Notes: generated by a model from the sequence alone, not told the origin. A stretch of 64,000 nucleotides of DNA from Casuarius casuarius (GCA_003342895.1 PTFA01000087.1:1016708-1080707), one strand, 5' to 3'. Counted from the stretch's first letter, positions 25,040 to 38,621 are shown. Translations and numbers: made by a program.

Positions 25040-27751
25040 GATTGATAATACCCTTGTAGCTAAATCTGTCGCACTCTCTGCAACTCCGTACACGGGCTAG
25101 ATGGCAGTGCAGCACATGGATGTGCCGTTACCTTGCTGTTGTGGGGTGCCACCCGCCTGCTGTACAAGGAGGGTAAAGGCATCCTACAAGCATCCTTTTC
25201 CTCCAGATTTTGCAGCTGGGACGAGGTGGGTATGTTCCTTCTTCCAGGGGCATCAGCAGAGCTTTTTGTAGCTTACAAATTTTTATCGAGGTAAGGAAGT
25301 GGGTAAAAAGTATTCCTAATAATAATGTTGTACCATGTACATAGTATGCCATAGTGCTGGAAACTGGGCTTACCTCAGTATAACAGATGCATGTATGTCT
25401 ACTAAGCACGTGTTGATGTGATCCCCAAAAGGCAGCTTACCAAAACTAGTAGCAGCAATGTACACATACAGCTGCATACTGACTTCAACTGCAGCCATGA
25501 TTTATTAGCTCCTCTGAAAATAAAACCTGTCAAGACTGCACCAGTAAACTTATTTCTGACTTTCAAGAGAAAAATGGGGAGCACGGCACTCTTTGTGATG
25601 AGATGAAAGCTTCAGCAGGAATGTGAAAGATCCATAGAAAAAAAGTCTTTAAGTAAGTTTTGATTTACAGTGTGGCCCTTTTTCCTGTACAGCCTGCTCA
25701 ATGGCTATTCAATGGCTTTCTGATATTCTCCATGTGAAATCTGATTGGTAAAACATACCACCTGGCTAGGTTAAAAATTGCTAATGACCTGATCCAAAGC
25801 TAATTGAAATGAATCCTACTGAAAGGGCTAGGAAACAAAGTCTTTGGAAAGACTTAATTGGATTTTGGATCAAGCTCTGAAGGGGCCAGTTGTGTGGGAG
25901 ATGTTTTACCTGCTGAGCTTTTATTTTTTATCTTCAACCTGCTCAAGCCCAGCAGTGGAGTTCTACGCTCAGTCTCCTTCCCATCTCCACTGGCAGGCAG
26001 AGGATATTACTGAGTCTGCCCACATAAAATCTGCATTGGTGAATATCTCTGGATGTTTGCATGTGCATACACAAACCAACACACAGACTGTGTTAAAGAG
26101 CATGGTTAGGGTTGTGAAGTCAAATATAACTGGTAAAATGAGGGCTGCATAATTCTGTTTCACTGTATATACTCAAGGTCATTTTTCTGACTTCTTAGTG
26201 CTAGATTTTTCAGCCTTAATAATGTCCTTTTAATGCATTTATGAAATTGCCTAAGGTTTTTTAGTAGTAAATTAAAACAAAAAATTCATGTCTTGTCATT
26301 GTGTTGACACTCAGTTTGATCATAAACAGGGATGAAACTTCTAGAGCCGCTTTCCCTGGCTAGTTTTCAAAGGGGATGAGCTCTCTTCAGTCCCATCCAA
26401 TCCAAGAAGACAGTATCATCCACTTTTTCCTTTCCTGTTCCTGGCTCCAGATCATCTGGCTGGTCTAGTTCTTGTCTCTTAGACGGCTCAACCTAATTTT
26501 CATTTCCCAGCCAGTACTAGTACTTGTGTCTTATTTTCTACACTCCTCATCCCAGTCTCCGGCTTTTTCTGAGTCTCAGCTCCCATCTCCTGGTTCTTCA
26601 GCCAGTTTCCTCTCCCACCTGTGTTTCCAGCCACTCTGGATAAGTGTGCTCCTGGCTGCCCTGTCTAAACACCTTTCCTGAGATCTTTAACCAGTCCTAG
26701 AGTTGCAGGGAACATCCTGCTTAATGTCACCTGCATCAAGCTCAATGAGGATAAAATAGTTAAAGAAATAAGCTATGAAGCATGAAAAGTGTCTTCTGAG
26801 CATGTACAAGTTGATTTTTGTAATGGTCTTGTAATTTGGCTAAATTTTTCCAAAATTTCATGTCCCCCACAAAGTGCTTTTCCTTCATACAGTGAACAGT
26901 CTCCCATAAATTTCAGGATACAAATCTCAAGGAAGGAGCACTAAGTTTGTTCATTTATTTTTACCAGGGTAGAGCCACATATTTTTCTATAGTTTTGTTT
27001 ATGGAAGGAGTGGATTTGCTCTGACTGAAATGAAATTAAATAAATGCAAACACCCTGCAGCCTGTCTGAGCCTGATAACTGGAATGCTAAATTTCACCTG
27101 AAATGCTTAAAGTTTGGCAAAGTTATAAGCATAGAAACAGGCCTTGCAATACAAAATATTGACTGACATAAAATTAGACAATGCTATCAACTTCACCTAT
27201 ACAGTTACCATATCACGGAGTCAGTGGAGGGTGAAAGGAGAAACCCAAAATAAAAAACAGTACAAAAGGAAGAAGCTTTAATGGCTTAGAAAAATAACAG
27301 TCAGGTCTCTACTTTGGCAGTTTTGGAGTGCGAGGAGCTAATATGCTGGTTCTTTCTTTTGCCTGCTGTATAACAGAGCTGAAAGCAAAAATTGATTTTT
27401 CATGCAAAATATTGAATTGCTGTTCACTTGTAATTTAATTTTTTATTTTTATACTCCTCTCATACTTTGTTAGGGCTCTCTNCTGTCTCTATAACATTGC
27501 TGAAAAAGGTGATATTGAACAGTTTGCTAGCAATATTAATTTGCTATATTATAGGCATTTCTCTTATCATGATTACTATTGTTTCCAGGCCATAAAATGT
27601 GACTGGGTGTGTAAGCATGCAAGTATTTGCAGCCTGGGAAAGCATGGCACACTGCTAGGACACATCAGTCACACAGGTAGGTGGTATACCCATAACATCT
27701 CCAGGCTAAGGATTGTGTCACAGCTTGTGTGGAAAATGGAGTTTGAGGCCT

Positions 27752-27769
27752 TTTTTTTTTTTTTTTTTA
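27752..27769. repeat. Poly-T tract
   Basis: About 18 consecutive T residues. The flanking sequence on the opposite strand has no AATAAA signal, so it does not look like the tail of a processed pseudogene. Confidence 0.9.
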
Positions 27770-28298
27770 AAGTCTTTTTCCATTTCCCTTTTTCTCTAGT
27801 TCTTAATGCTTCGCTACTTTCTCTCTCCTTTTTTTCTGACCTTTATGTAGTCTAGGAATTCAGGAATGAGGGGTTGTGAGAAACCCAATTTTTCAGTGTT
27901 TATAACTGTTTTATATGGGCTTTTAGAGGAGTTACATATTAAACAGAAACAAACAAGTCCCCCAAACTCTAAAGCTAAGGAACCTTGGAACCTTCCCTTG
28001 AAATGTTGCGTGGCTTGCAATGCTTCATCCATCCATGGATCCAAAGAGGATCTTCACCAGGTGATACAGGGCTCTCTCATCCTTATTCCAGGAGAAATCT
28101 CCTACAGCTGGTGGCGGAGCTTGGGGGAACTGCTGAGGAGGTTGTCTGTGTTGTCTTGGTGCAAATGAGCCACAGGAGCCAGGCAGGATTTTGCCTCCAG
28201 AAGAGGTACCCAAGCTCTTTTGTTGACTGCCTGCTATCAAAGAGAGGGAGGGATGGAGCCCGTGTTGTGGGAAACCCGAGGGACAGCCTGGCTCTGTT

Positions 28299-28346
28299 TT
28301 TTTTTTGTTTGTTTGTTTGGGGTTTTTTTGTTTTTTTGTTTTTTTA
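28299..28346. repeat. T-rich (GTTT)n-like tract
   Basis: The tract is T-runs separated by single G residues, including GTTTGTTTGTTTG. It is low-complexity sequence; no associated retroelement body was recognised on either side. Confidence 0.9.
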
Positions 28347-31300
28347 GAGCTGCCACGAAGCTTAAGCTCTAGCCTTGGTTCAGAGGGAGGGAAGGTCTGG
28401 TGCTCACCCGGTTCCATAGATGTTCCCTGAGACAGTAAAATACATGATACAGGACTGAAGACAAAACATACAGGAAAGGGCTGTCCTACACACCAGGAAC
28501 AAGCTATTGTGAACATCATAACGTGATGGTGTGCCAGTGGTTTGGTAGGGGCAATGTCTGCAACTTCATTTTCAGCTGGAGTCAGCAACTCCATCCTTCA
28601 GACCCAGTCACTTCTTGGCATCCTCCAGGTCTCAGAATGAAGAAGGTCCCAGCGTTGTCATTTAAGGCAGAAACTGTAAGATTAAGTTTCAATGGCAAAG
28701 CAAATAGGGTTCAAACCATAGCTTTGCCTCTCATGATAACTGCATTTCTTCCCCTGCCAATCTGATACATAACCTTTTCCTTTTATATTTTTTCTAAAAA
28801 TACCATGCCAAATTGAACCCAGTAACAAGCTGGGTTATGCAAAGTTAAATTTGCCATAATTAGTTTTTTCTCAACTTCTCGTTCCTTTGCTATAAGCCTG
28901 GCTCAGTTTTAGTTTAATTACTAAGTGGTTCAGTGGACAATCCTCCAGAATTTTTTCAGTTCATGAGTAAGGCTAGGTAGCCCACCAATTGCAAGTTATT
29001 ATTTAATGCCCGTAGGTAGAAATGAGTAGCATTTATTTCAGTAGCCAGGCATCTCTAATCAACAGTTTTATTCTCAGTCACCATGCATGTCCAAACACCC
29101 TTTTGCCAGTGAACCTTTACTACCTAGCAGACATCAGGCAGGAAGAAACAACATGTATAAGCCTTTATGAAAGGCTTTTTTCTACAACCTGGAAATGCTG
29201 GAGATCAGCCAGTTCTATTGGAGTCACTATTAACTGCTAAGGTTACACTTCAGGAAAAGCTGCATGGGCATAGAGAAAAATACAACCAACAATTTAGCAC
29301 AAAATGCCATTCCTTAGTCAAACAGTACAAAAACTGGATTGCCCAGAGAGGGCTTTTCTTTTATTTGTCCAAATGAATTTATGTACATCTATTCAGAAAG
29401 CGTAATTCCTGTAATAAATGCTGAAGATCATCATGTGTGTGACCCCATGCTATCATAGGGTTGGACCTGAGGAAGTGACTCACTATGTAGGGGGACAAGG
29501 AACACCAATTCCTTTCTTCAAAGAAATGATTTAATTCAGTATAATTAAGACAGATGGGGGCAAAAGTTCTCCTGGGTAAATGTCTCTTATTTGCACCAGC
29601 ATCTGTGGCTTCACTCTTTGCTAGGCTGTAGGAAGAGAGGAGGCTTGATCACCAGATGCTGTGATCAAATTTGTCAATGGAACATTTCTCACACAGCCCT
29701 TATTATATGCTTTTGCATCTGGGCACATGCAAACTCTAAAACTCAATAGAAGTAGTTGTGCCCTTGGGTGGTTATTTATAAATACCATCCTTCTGCCCAA
29801 GGATATGAGGCACACTCCAACCAGGGAAAGTTAAGAGTACATTTAAGAGTAATTATGCAGCAGCAGCTCCATGGTTACTATCTGCATGTCTGCTGATACG
29901 CTACAATAAGTAAGGGCACCTTAACCAGTAAAAGTACCACAGGGACAGAGTGAGTGTCACAGGGAGTTATCGCAGCTGTGTTCATCCCCTGCCTCACCCT
30001 TGGTGCCCAGCTTGTGTGCTCCGTTCGCCCAAGGCTTCCCATGCTTCTCCTAGCCATGCCACCCAAGCAGCTTCACCCCTGGGACAGGAGCTAGAGCTGT
30101 AACAGGTCAAGTGCAGTTTCACTGGTTTGGCACTAGTCCTGGGAATCCTGAAAAGCTCTGCCTACCACATGTCTCTCATTGTTGGTTCCTAGAAATAGTA
30201 ATTTGGGGGAAAAGAACAGGTGTTTCTAAGTGAGAGGTACTTTTCATGTCAAATAAAAGATACTTGCCATCTTTTCTGATATTACAAACAACTATAGTTA
30301 AAAGAATGACATTAAGAATGCAAAGTAAAGCATATAAAGGCTGTGCAATGCCCACATTAAGATTGCCCTTCCTGTGTACTTAGTAGGACATAATCTTCAA
30401 TTCTAAGTTCAGGTATTACTTTTTCCATGGGTCCCTGTCAACACTGGACATAATCAGTGGAATAATCAGGATTTTATAATGTGGAAAGCTTTTTTCATAG
30501 GACCTCCATCTCATTTCTTATAGAAATAGGAAGCTGTGTTGTTTTTAGGTGCGAGATTTAGGAATGGAAATGAAGTTTTTATGGGTTAAAGGAGCTGACT
30601 GCTGCCATGAGGAACTAGATTCTGTCTGTGTTCTTTGGGAATAACATAAAGCACATCTTTGCAAAGCACAACACCAGACCATGAACACCCAAGTGAGACT
30701 TAAATGAGCTTGCGCAGGTGCCAGATAATACAGTGGTGCTAACAGAGGTCCTAACTAAGTCCTTCCAGCTACCAGGCAAGTTTTCTCAGAGCTCCCTCAG
30801 GTGTCTCTGTAGCTCTGAATTTTGCTGCACAGACAAGTAACAGATGTGTAGACATCTGCGGGTGATGTTAGCATATGTCTGTGTGGGCTTTTGCAAGCAG
30901 TTGCTACTGAACTTTGTCTGCACTGTAAGCCTGCTTGAAGCTGGGTGAACGCAGTTAGCTTGGTGGCCTGCCAGGCCAGCGGATTCACCCTGAGCCAATG
31001 CTGTCTGCAGGACAGTGAGTGCACATACACATCTTCATTGCGTCCCAGTATCCCACTCAGCTCCTTGGTTTGGTGTCCGTGCCCAAACAGTTGACTATCT
31101 CATTTCTGCCTCTTGGTTACAGTTTGCTTCTTTGCTGTCCTGGCAGCCTGAAAGTCCCACTCTGCCTCCATGCAGTCCCTTGGCTCTGCTCAGCAGCCTG
31201 AGGCACTCTCTTTTCTTGCTGTCTCTGCTGCCCTGTCTTTCACCCTCAGCACTGTCATGACATGGATAGCAGGATAAACAGCTGGAATGCCAAAATACAG

Positions 31301-32865
31301 CCCTCGTACATCCCATCTGCTTTTGGTTAACATCCCATCCTCCTTCCCCCCAAAGCGAGGAATGCTGTGGGACTCCAGCAACTTCACTGCAGAAAGTACG
31401 AGGGTTTTAGCAGGGCATCATGTTTTCCTATGTCAGCTACTATTTGCAAATAGTATGTTAGCAGCTGCAGCCTGTGGAAGTGGGTCTCACAGCTGACAGC
31501 CATGCAGGGCTGATTTTTTTCCAGGCAAATGTCTCCATGGAGGGCTGCCTTTCATCTGCAGAAAATTCACACCATATGTTTTCAAAAGGGAACTCCATGT
31601 CTGCATGGGCACAATTTTACTCTTCTCTTTGGAAGTCAGCATTTCAGTGTGTCATAACAAGGTCTCCATCATGACGAAGGTGATCATAATTAGCATACAC
31701 AAATTTCTCTGGAGACTGAAATCAAGATCTATTGACTGGGATAAAGATGAGGTCAAAGCATTTAATACTAGTCAGAAAAAACAATCCAATATATGGATGA
31801 TGATTATTAAGCAGTTTCAGGTGTTGTACCTTCTCTGAGACTTAGGGAGAAGGGAGAGGAAGAATCAGAAAAGAAACATGCTTAACTAATGGTTGAATAA
31901 TTGCTGTGACCTTACTTCTCATGTACCAGGCCAATGAGGCTCATGGCCTGCTCAACCATAACTGCATATCAAATTGATTGTAGGAGGAGGGGGCAAAGTG
32001 ATTTTTCAATGTATATATCAAAGGGGAATCCCAGTAATGAATTCCTAATGACAAATATCTCCTGATGATCTATTACAGCAGACCTTTGATTGGGGTGGAG
32101 GTGAGGTAACTGCATATGGCAGGGAAAGAGGAGCAGAAAGTTCAGTTCTCCTTGTTCTGATGAATTGTTCAATCCAACGTGTGTGAGGACAGAGTCCTCC
32201 CGTTTGAACGCCCAGTTGCATTTTGTTGACTGCGGCCTGGGAGTAAAAGAACAGCAGGATTCAAAATGTTTTGTCTGGGACACTTGTTACTGCCCCCTGA
32301 GAAATCCTGAGGCCCTAACTCCTGAAGGTGTGTGCAAGTTCAAGCACTGGAGCACAGTTCTTGTCAACCTGGAGACACCCCCAGGGCTTCAACTTATGTG
32401 TGCACATACGTAGCCTTCTGGGTAAGGTTGTTCAGAACTCCATCAACTTCCACTGCCTTTTCAATCGCTGGCTGGCAATAAGCAACCAAGAGGAATAAGG
32501 ACATTCTGGAAAGGTTTTTTTCTTTTTTTATGTGCTCAGGAAACTCTGTGGGTGACATTCACCAGCCAGGGTTAGAATTTGCCCCAAGAACTGTCAGGGA
32601 AATAATTTGTAATGGTTTCTGCATCCCTTTTTTTGTTGCAGGTAAAGCCTACAATCTGCCAGGGTAAATCAGCACTGCCAGAAGCTAAAAGGAGAGTCTG
32701 CTTTCAGACTCAAAGAGCTATCACTTCCATTAATCTGAAATCCCTTTCCTCTTTAAATAAGAGCATTATCTTTTAAAAACTGTAGCTATCGAACTGGAGG
32801 GATAAGTGAGCATGATGATGTGAAGTGGGAACGCAGTTCACAACACCTCGATGAGGTAAGTAAAT

Positions 32866-33000
32866 ATCATTTATGTTTTACAAATGGGGATCTTGAAGCA
32901 GAGCAATGAAATGACTGGCTCAAGGCTAGAGAGGAATTTGATATTAGTGCTTTTTTGAGAAATCAGAGTTCCCAGTTTAGTGCTCATACTATTAGATCAC
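32866..33000 (-). mobile_element. MIR-type SINE remnant
   Basis: Reverse-strand MIR order is present: 'catttatgttttacaaatgg' (CCATTTTACAGATGG), 'gaaatgactggctcaaggct' (AAGTGACTTGCCCAAGGTC), then 'cccagtttagtgctcatact' and 'attagatcac', matching CCCAGTCCAGTGCTCTAACCACTAGACCA. The match runs almost to the 5' end of the SINE. The tRNA-related promoter boxes are degraded. Confidence 0.88.
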
Positions 33001-36000
33001 ATCTTTCCTACTGTGAGAAAAATAACTAGTTGAAATAATTTTGTATATAATAGCTGCCATGTCCTTCCACAAGCTACTAGCAAACAGTAGATGTGGCTGC
33101 ATCCTAATATTTTGAGGGGAAAACCGCAGTGGGGGAAGAGGGGAGAGACCTGCATACAGTCCACAAGGGGACAGGCTATTTTATAAATACAGCCCAACAA
33201 AACCCACTAGGGACAGAAATAAAGTTGCCCTGCAGCAGAGCATCCTCCCACCACACTAGGCATTACATTAAAAAAAAATCTGGGAAACAATAATGGAAAT
33301 ACAAAGGTCTGGGTTCTCATGAAGGTTATGGTGCTGTTATGCTGCTCTGGTAGTAATTCACACCCTTTTTAGGGCTCTGTGGAACTGTGGATGCCAGAAA
33401 ATACAGCAGTGAATACTGAAGGGTAAACGATGTCAATCAGAGACCCACAACAGAGCAAGCCCCGCAGGTGAGGGAGGTGAAGAATGTTTGCATGAAACAC
33501 TTCACAAACACTTTTTCAGGCTTTTATCACAGAAAGTGAATTAAACAGAAAGCATGAAATCAGACAGGACAAGACATCATGATGAAACAAAGAGCCAGGC
33601 AAATAGCACTTGACAAATGTTACAGTACTGAACCTACTCTGTCTTTATATTCAGGGAAAAATAATTTCTTGTATTCCATGAAATTTGATATGCCACGAAT
33701 CCTTTTTTCTCCTCTTACTTGACCAACGCAAATGCAAACCTTTGGTTTATTTTGTATGTAACATTTTCCATTTGGCTTGTTTCATGGTGCAACTATTTTG
33801 AAGGCATTTAGCTGGAATTTTGTCCACAAGCCATTATTATGGTTATTACTTTTTATTTTTAATATTCACAAAAAATGAATGAAACCTTCATCACCCTCCT
33901 TCCACATGCTGTCTTACTCAAGATAGATTATCTCTATTTTGAGGATTAGCTTGCTCTTCCCCCAGNTCAATATAATGAAGTGCTTCCATACAGAATACAG
34001 CAGTCCTCAGGTAGAGTCTGTGGCTTTTCTTCCTCTTTATGTCTGATTATACTGGCTTAAAACTCTTCCAAGCGAGCTTATTCTAAGGACTATGGAAATG
34101 TATGCGTACATACACCTTGTGTTGTTCTTTGATGCATCTTCTTGAACAAGTGCACTTCCTTCTTCCATGCTCTGCTTTGGTGCTCAGTATTTACCTGTTG
34201 TCCATCCAAATCACATGCTTGGCCATTTGTGGTTGAGTTTTGTCTGTGTGTGAGCTGTTCTGGGATGNGGAGGTGGGAATCCAAGACACTGTCCTGTCTG
34301 ACCCTGGATAGTCTGACAGGGTGCCCTGTATTCCCTTCCTCTTATTCCCCTCGCTTGCTACCCCTCCTCTGTCCCCTCTGTGTTGCTGTTCTGTCATCCT
34401 CCTTATGGATCCGTTCTTCAAATTCCACCTTTGATAGAGATGTAATATTATTCTTTAGCCATTAAGAATTTTTATCCCATAGGGTTAAAAGGTGTTCCCC
34501 AAGCTCCTGCTGTCTTCCTCTTATTCTTTTTTGCTTGCTTTCTGACAAGCTTCCAGTGTATTTTTTTTGGCAACTCCTAACGCTATTGAGTGATGTGGTG
34601 CTTCATACATTTTAGTGCAGTGGCAGCAGTTTGCCAGCCAGCAGGTCATGTTTCCCAGAAAGCGGTAGGGTTTAGCTCTGGGGAGCTAAATGTGAGAGGA
34701 GAACTGCTGCTGCTGCTTCTGCTTTTCTAGCCTGAAAGGTTGCAGAACGTAAGGGTACGATTGGGAGCTTGCTGCAAATTCAGTTGCAGAAAGAGAGATG
34801 TAGACAAGAAGTACAGCCAAAAGAGCCACTACTTTTGAGAGTATTTCTGTCTCCCATCCTGCATTTTGCATGGCCTCCATGAAGTCCAGTGGTATTAGAA
34901 GCACTCATCTCAGGACAGAAAGGCTGGAAAAAAGTAGCTTTACCCTTCCTCCTATCTGCACTGGGAGTCTGCACAGCAGTGGTCCCAGTCTTCATTGCTG
35001 CTCAGGGCTTCTCTGCTTTTTGGACTTCTGGGACTTAACAGAGATACTGTTTCTGTGAGCCAGAGAAGCCTCGGTGTTGAATAATGAAGGGAGCAGGCAT
35101 GCAGAAGGAGCTGGCTCATAGGCCTTGGCCAAACCTTACACCAGCCATACAAGCGCCCATAGGGAAGAACAATAGTGCAGAAAAACATACCTATTCCTCA
35201 AAATTCTGATGCAAAAAATAGTATCTGTTGTACTAAAATTAATCAGCTTCTCTTTGTCAGGTCACGTATGTTGGTCATCAGCAGATGACCTCCCTCCAGT
35301 CCTGCTGTTTTTTGAATGTACTTTCTGATACCGATCCCTGGAAACCCTATTTGGTTGGGACTGTTGCTGTGCTGCAGACAGTGGGTGTAAAATGGCTCAG
35401 TAGAGCTCAACAGTAAAAATCTAATTGTGTTATTCAATCATGCAATAACTTACTTTTATCTGTACAAATAATGCAGCACAAATGACTAAATTCATAACTC
35501 AGAGGAAGTATTTCATAATTTTGCTGAACTTTTTTGAAGAGAACAACTAACTGTTAATTTTCTCCTTACTGTATTTCTGCTATTTTTTAATGATATCACT
35601 TACATCTGAATGCTTCAGTGCCCATGTAATTTCCCTACTTGTATTTTTGAAAGAAGCATGACTAATATTTTCCAAATTATATACCATGGCAATTAAAGGG
35701 AAATGGGACCTATATATGATTTGACTGAAAAAAAAAATCTTTTTTTAGATTAAAAAAACCCTCTTTTTAAAATAAACTTGCATTTCTTTAAGCTTCTATC
35801 TCATTGACACCTCAAACTATAACTCACCTACCCAGCAGAACCCCATTAATTTCATACATTAGGGAATATCAGGGCACAGTTCCACCCAGAAAGCAGGGTA
35901 CATCCTATCCACATGATCGACATACAGCAGCAATAATCTGCAGGCATGCACTGTAATAACATTGAAGAGAAATGAACTGTTACTCTTTGTCACTATTAAT

Positions 36001-37800
36001 ACCAAGTTCAGTATTCACCAAGTAGGGTCACCTTCACAGACCCTATAGAAGCAAACATATATGCGGGTTTTCATTGTTGCCATCTCCTGCTATTTAGCTG
36101 TGATTCTTTAAGTTGTTCATGAAGCCACAGCTCTTGGAATAAGGCAGTTGCACAAGAATTTTAGCTTGGGTTGGCTACCTTTTTTGTTCTGGAAAATAGC
36201 TTGAAAATACAATCCCTACAAGTCCAGAGCTCAAAAACAAACAATGAAATTCCAGCTTTTTTTTTTTTTTTTTTTTTTTTTTAATCTTACTGTATAGAGG
36301 TTCGGAACAGATGATCTAAACTAAGTAATTTTAGGTAGTACACACAAGAACTAATGCTCACTTTAATCTTGGGGGGTCAGATGCTAATTTCATTTAGGTA
36401 AAACCCGTGCCACTGAGTTCATAGAATCTGTTCCTTTTCTCACTGAATTTGAGCAAAAGTATTGGATCAGGGTTTTAAATCCTGATTTTTGTTTCATCCA
36501 TGTTTTAACACCAGCTGAAATCCCAGTTTCATCTACTTTAATTGCTTATATGCTCTGTGAAGAGAGATGCTTTCCTGAAGTCTATCAGGGTCTTAATGTT
36601 AGTTAAAGTGGTCTTAAGTTGTGCATGAAGACTTGCAGAAGCACAAGCAGAGTGGAGTTCATCTTTTCCAACGGATAATTTTAATCATAGCATCAGAGAG
36701 AATATGTCCCTCCAGTACATTTCTTAGTGCTTTGTATTGCCTTGTTTTCATTATCCCTCACACTGACTAGCTCTCTTCCCAGGAAGTGATACGCAAGGCA
36801 GATTTCTTTTTTCTTTGCCCTCCCTCTAGGAATGCCACTTCTCAGGTATGCCTCTTTTGCAACNGCCACAACAAACAAACAGCAGTTCTTTGAAGCAGAA
36901 GCTGAGAGGAGAGCGAGCCTTGCATCATTTTAGAAATCCAGTGGGTTTGGCTGGTTTTGCAGCTTTAGGCAACTGTGTAGAAGATAATGCTCTAAGTCCA
37001 AAGGGTGATCCAGGTCCTTTAGAGATCTTTTTTTTTCCCCCTTTTTTAAATCAAACAAACAGCAGTTCTTCATTTAAATAATCTTGATCATGATGTGAGT
37101 AGGAAGGTGCCTTCCATAGTTAGCATTGTGAGGGAGAAACCTGATAATTCATTTATTCCATGATAATAGCAGAGGTAGCTTTAAGGTTTTTACCATCTGT
37201 GCTCCTATGGGAAGGAGGAGCAAAGCCAGTACAAATTTAACCTTCAGATTTATGCTTCTGTGCTTCTCCATTGTGCCTCTAAAGTTCTTCAAAAAAAAAT
37301 CCTTAACCATTTCATTACTGTAAGAGAAGAAAAGCTACAGCTTCCAGATTCCACTTCTATTTTATATCTGAAGGATTTAATTTAATTTTAGATTTTAATA
37401 ACTGTTCAAGACAAGATATATATTTAGTGAGTGTTGAGTTTGATCTCATCTGTTTGTGTGACCAAAAATACCCAAATCTAATGCTAAACAATGAATCTAT
37501 CTTTAATGTTTTATCTCCTAGTAAGTAATCTCGCTGTATTACAGAATACACAAACAGAAAATGCAGGACCTCATTTATGCCAACTGCTTTTACAAGGGCA
37601 AAACTCCTGTTGAAGTGGAAGTGGTGACCTCAGACAAAAAGAAATTGATAGCTGGGTTGCATGCCATCATTTAGGATAAAAAGTTGTATTGATTTGAAAG
37701 TTCATTTTGGGTTTATGGACAGGTATCCTAGGAGAGATGAGTGACATCTGAAAGTGGGCAGATGATCTGCGAGCAAAAGGTAAGTTTATTAGGTAAATGA
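33001..37800. other. Non-coding stretch, no gene seen
   Basis: About 4.8 kb without a supportable gene. Poly-T of about 26 residues at 36257-36282 is the longest homopolymer in the window. There are several shorter A- or T-runs (33270, 35729, 37287). Isolated N bases at about 33966, 34267 and 36863. Frames at 34090-34465 and 34686-35188 overlap on both strands and show no domain. Confidence 0.55.
36257..36282. repeat. Poly-T tract, about 26 T
   Basis: This is a homopolymer run. On the opposite strand it is a poly-A, but no AATAAA signal or recognisable transcript body lies on the appropriate side. It is probably a simple homopolymer. Confidence 0.92.
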
Positions 37801-37962
37801 TATAATCACAGAACGGTTGAGGTTGCAAAGGACCTCTGCAGATCATCTAGTTCAATCCCCTGCTCAAGCAGGGTTACCTAGAGCAGGTTGCCCAGGACCC
37901 TGTCCAGATGGGTTTTGAATATCTCCAAGGATGGATACTCCACAACCTCTCTGGGCAACCTA
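37801..37962 (-). mobile_element. CR1 LINE 3' end, heavily 5'-truncated
   Basis: Read on the minus strand this is the last ~160 bases of a CR1 element. Plus-strand landmarks are 'aatcacagaacggttgaggt' (complement of the tail), 'gacctctgcagatcatctag', 'ctagagcaggttgcccagga' and 'ccacaacctctctgggcaac', all standard for the avian CR1 3' region. It is well preserved. It ends abruptly at 'gggcaacct' near 37962, so only the 3' tip was inserted. It lies on the opposite strand to the CR1 at 490-2476 and is an independent insertion. Confidence 0.95.
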
Positions 37963-38510
37963 TGAAAAGTATGTGAAATGTGTAAAGGTCAAAATGTATC
38001 GGCTTCCAAAAAGGGTCAGTGATTCTTACTCTTCCAGCCCTCAAGTGTGAAGGACTGGATTTTCTTGGCAGGTTGTAAAATGATTAAAACACTTCAAGAT
38101 TAAAAATTAAAAAGCTGATGCAAAGCTAGGGGCAGGCTCTAGAGAACAGAATTGGTTCTGAGAGCCTTGGATGGGATCATATGAAAAACTAGGGGCTTTT
38201 TTGCTTCCATTTTATCTAGTTCCCTATCAGACCATGTGTTTTTATACTGTGTCTGAGTACTTGCTAATTACACTGCAAGTGTTTAATCATTGATACTCTC
38301 CTATGAGCTTGCATGGGTGTTTTTAGGAGCAAAATGCTCTTCTCACTCATGACTAGACAAAAAAAAAATCACCATCCACTTTTTTTCTGCAGAAGATTGA
38401 GTTTAGCCCTATCCAGTTTAGAGTTCAGTTTAGCACTGTACAATATCTTTGGTAAAACAAGCTTTACAGGGGAAAAAAAGAGACATTTTTCCTGTTGACC
38501 TACTTACTAA

Positions 38511-38621
38511 TGGGTATCATGGGATTCTTTGGNGGTGTTGCACTGTTGGGTGTAAAGTCCGGTCCACAGAGCAAAGCAGCAATATGAGAACACCTGAACT
38601 ATAATTCCCATGATGCACCAT
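38511..38621. mobile_element. Small inverted-repeat element, possible MITE remnant
   Basis: Left arm TGGGTATCATGGGATTCTTT at 38511-38530 and right arm ATAATTCCCATGATGCACCA at 38601-38620 form an inverted repeat. Nine bases are perfect (ATCATGGGA at 38516-38524 with TCCCATGAT at 38606-38614) and the outer TGG/CCA also match. Short vertebrate DNA transposons with 'CTACAATTCCCATGATGCA'-like ends have this form. There is no coding capacity and no clear target duplication. It could also be a chance palindrome in unique DNA. Confidence 0.45.

Larger units (their letters stand above)
25040..32865. other. Non-coding stretch with T-rich tracts, no gene seen
   Basis: About 7.8 kb with no supported gene. 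A CTCF-like word (GGGCTAGATGGCAGTGC) lies at 25094-25110. Poly-T occurs at 27752-27769 and T/GT-rich sequence at 28299-28346. The 189-residue minus-strand frame at 28025-28594 runs through the T-rich tract, giving a Lys-rich artefact, and has no domain. Isolated N near 27482. Confidence 0.55.

Noticed and set aside
28025..28594. 189-residue minus-strand open frame, the longest in the window
   Set aside because: It reads through a T-rich tract, giving a Lys/Gln-rich stretch, and is otherwise low-complexity and Pro/Ser-rich. No domain, and overlapping frames exist on the plus strand.
28708..28722. GGGTTCAAACC, a tRNA B-box-like word
   Set aside because: No matching A box or acceptor stem at the right distance; not a tRNA gene.
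36257..36282. Poly-T as the tail of a minus-strand processed pseudogene
   Set aside because: No AATAAA signal or recognisable mRNA-like body on the plus-strand right side; the same holds for the T or A tracts at 27752, 28299, 39075 and 40680.
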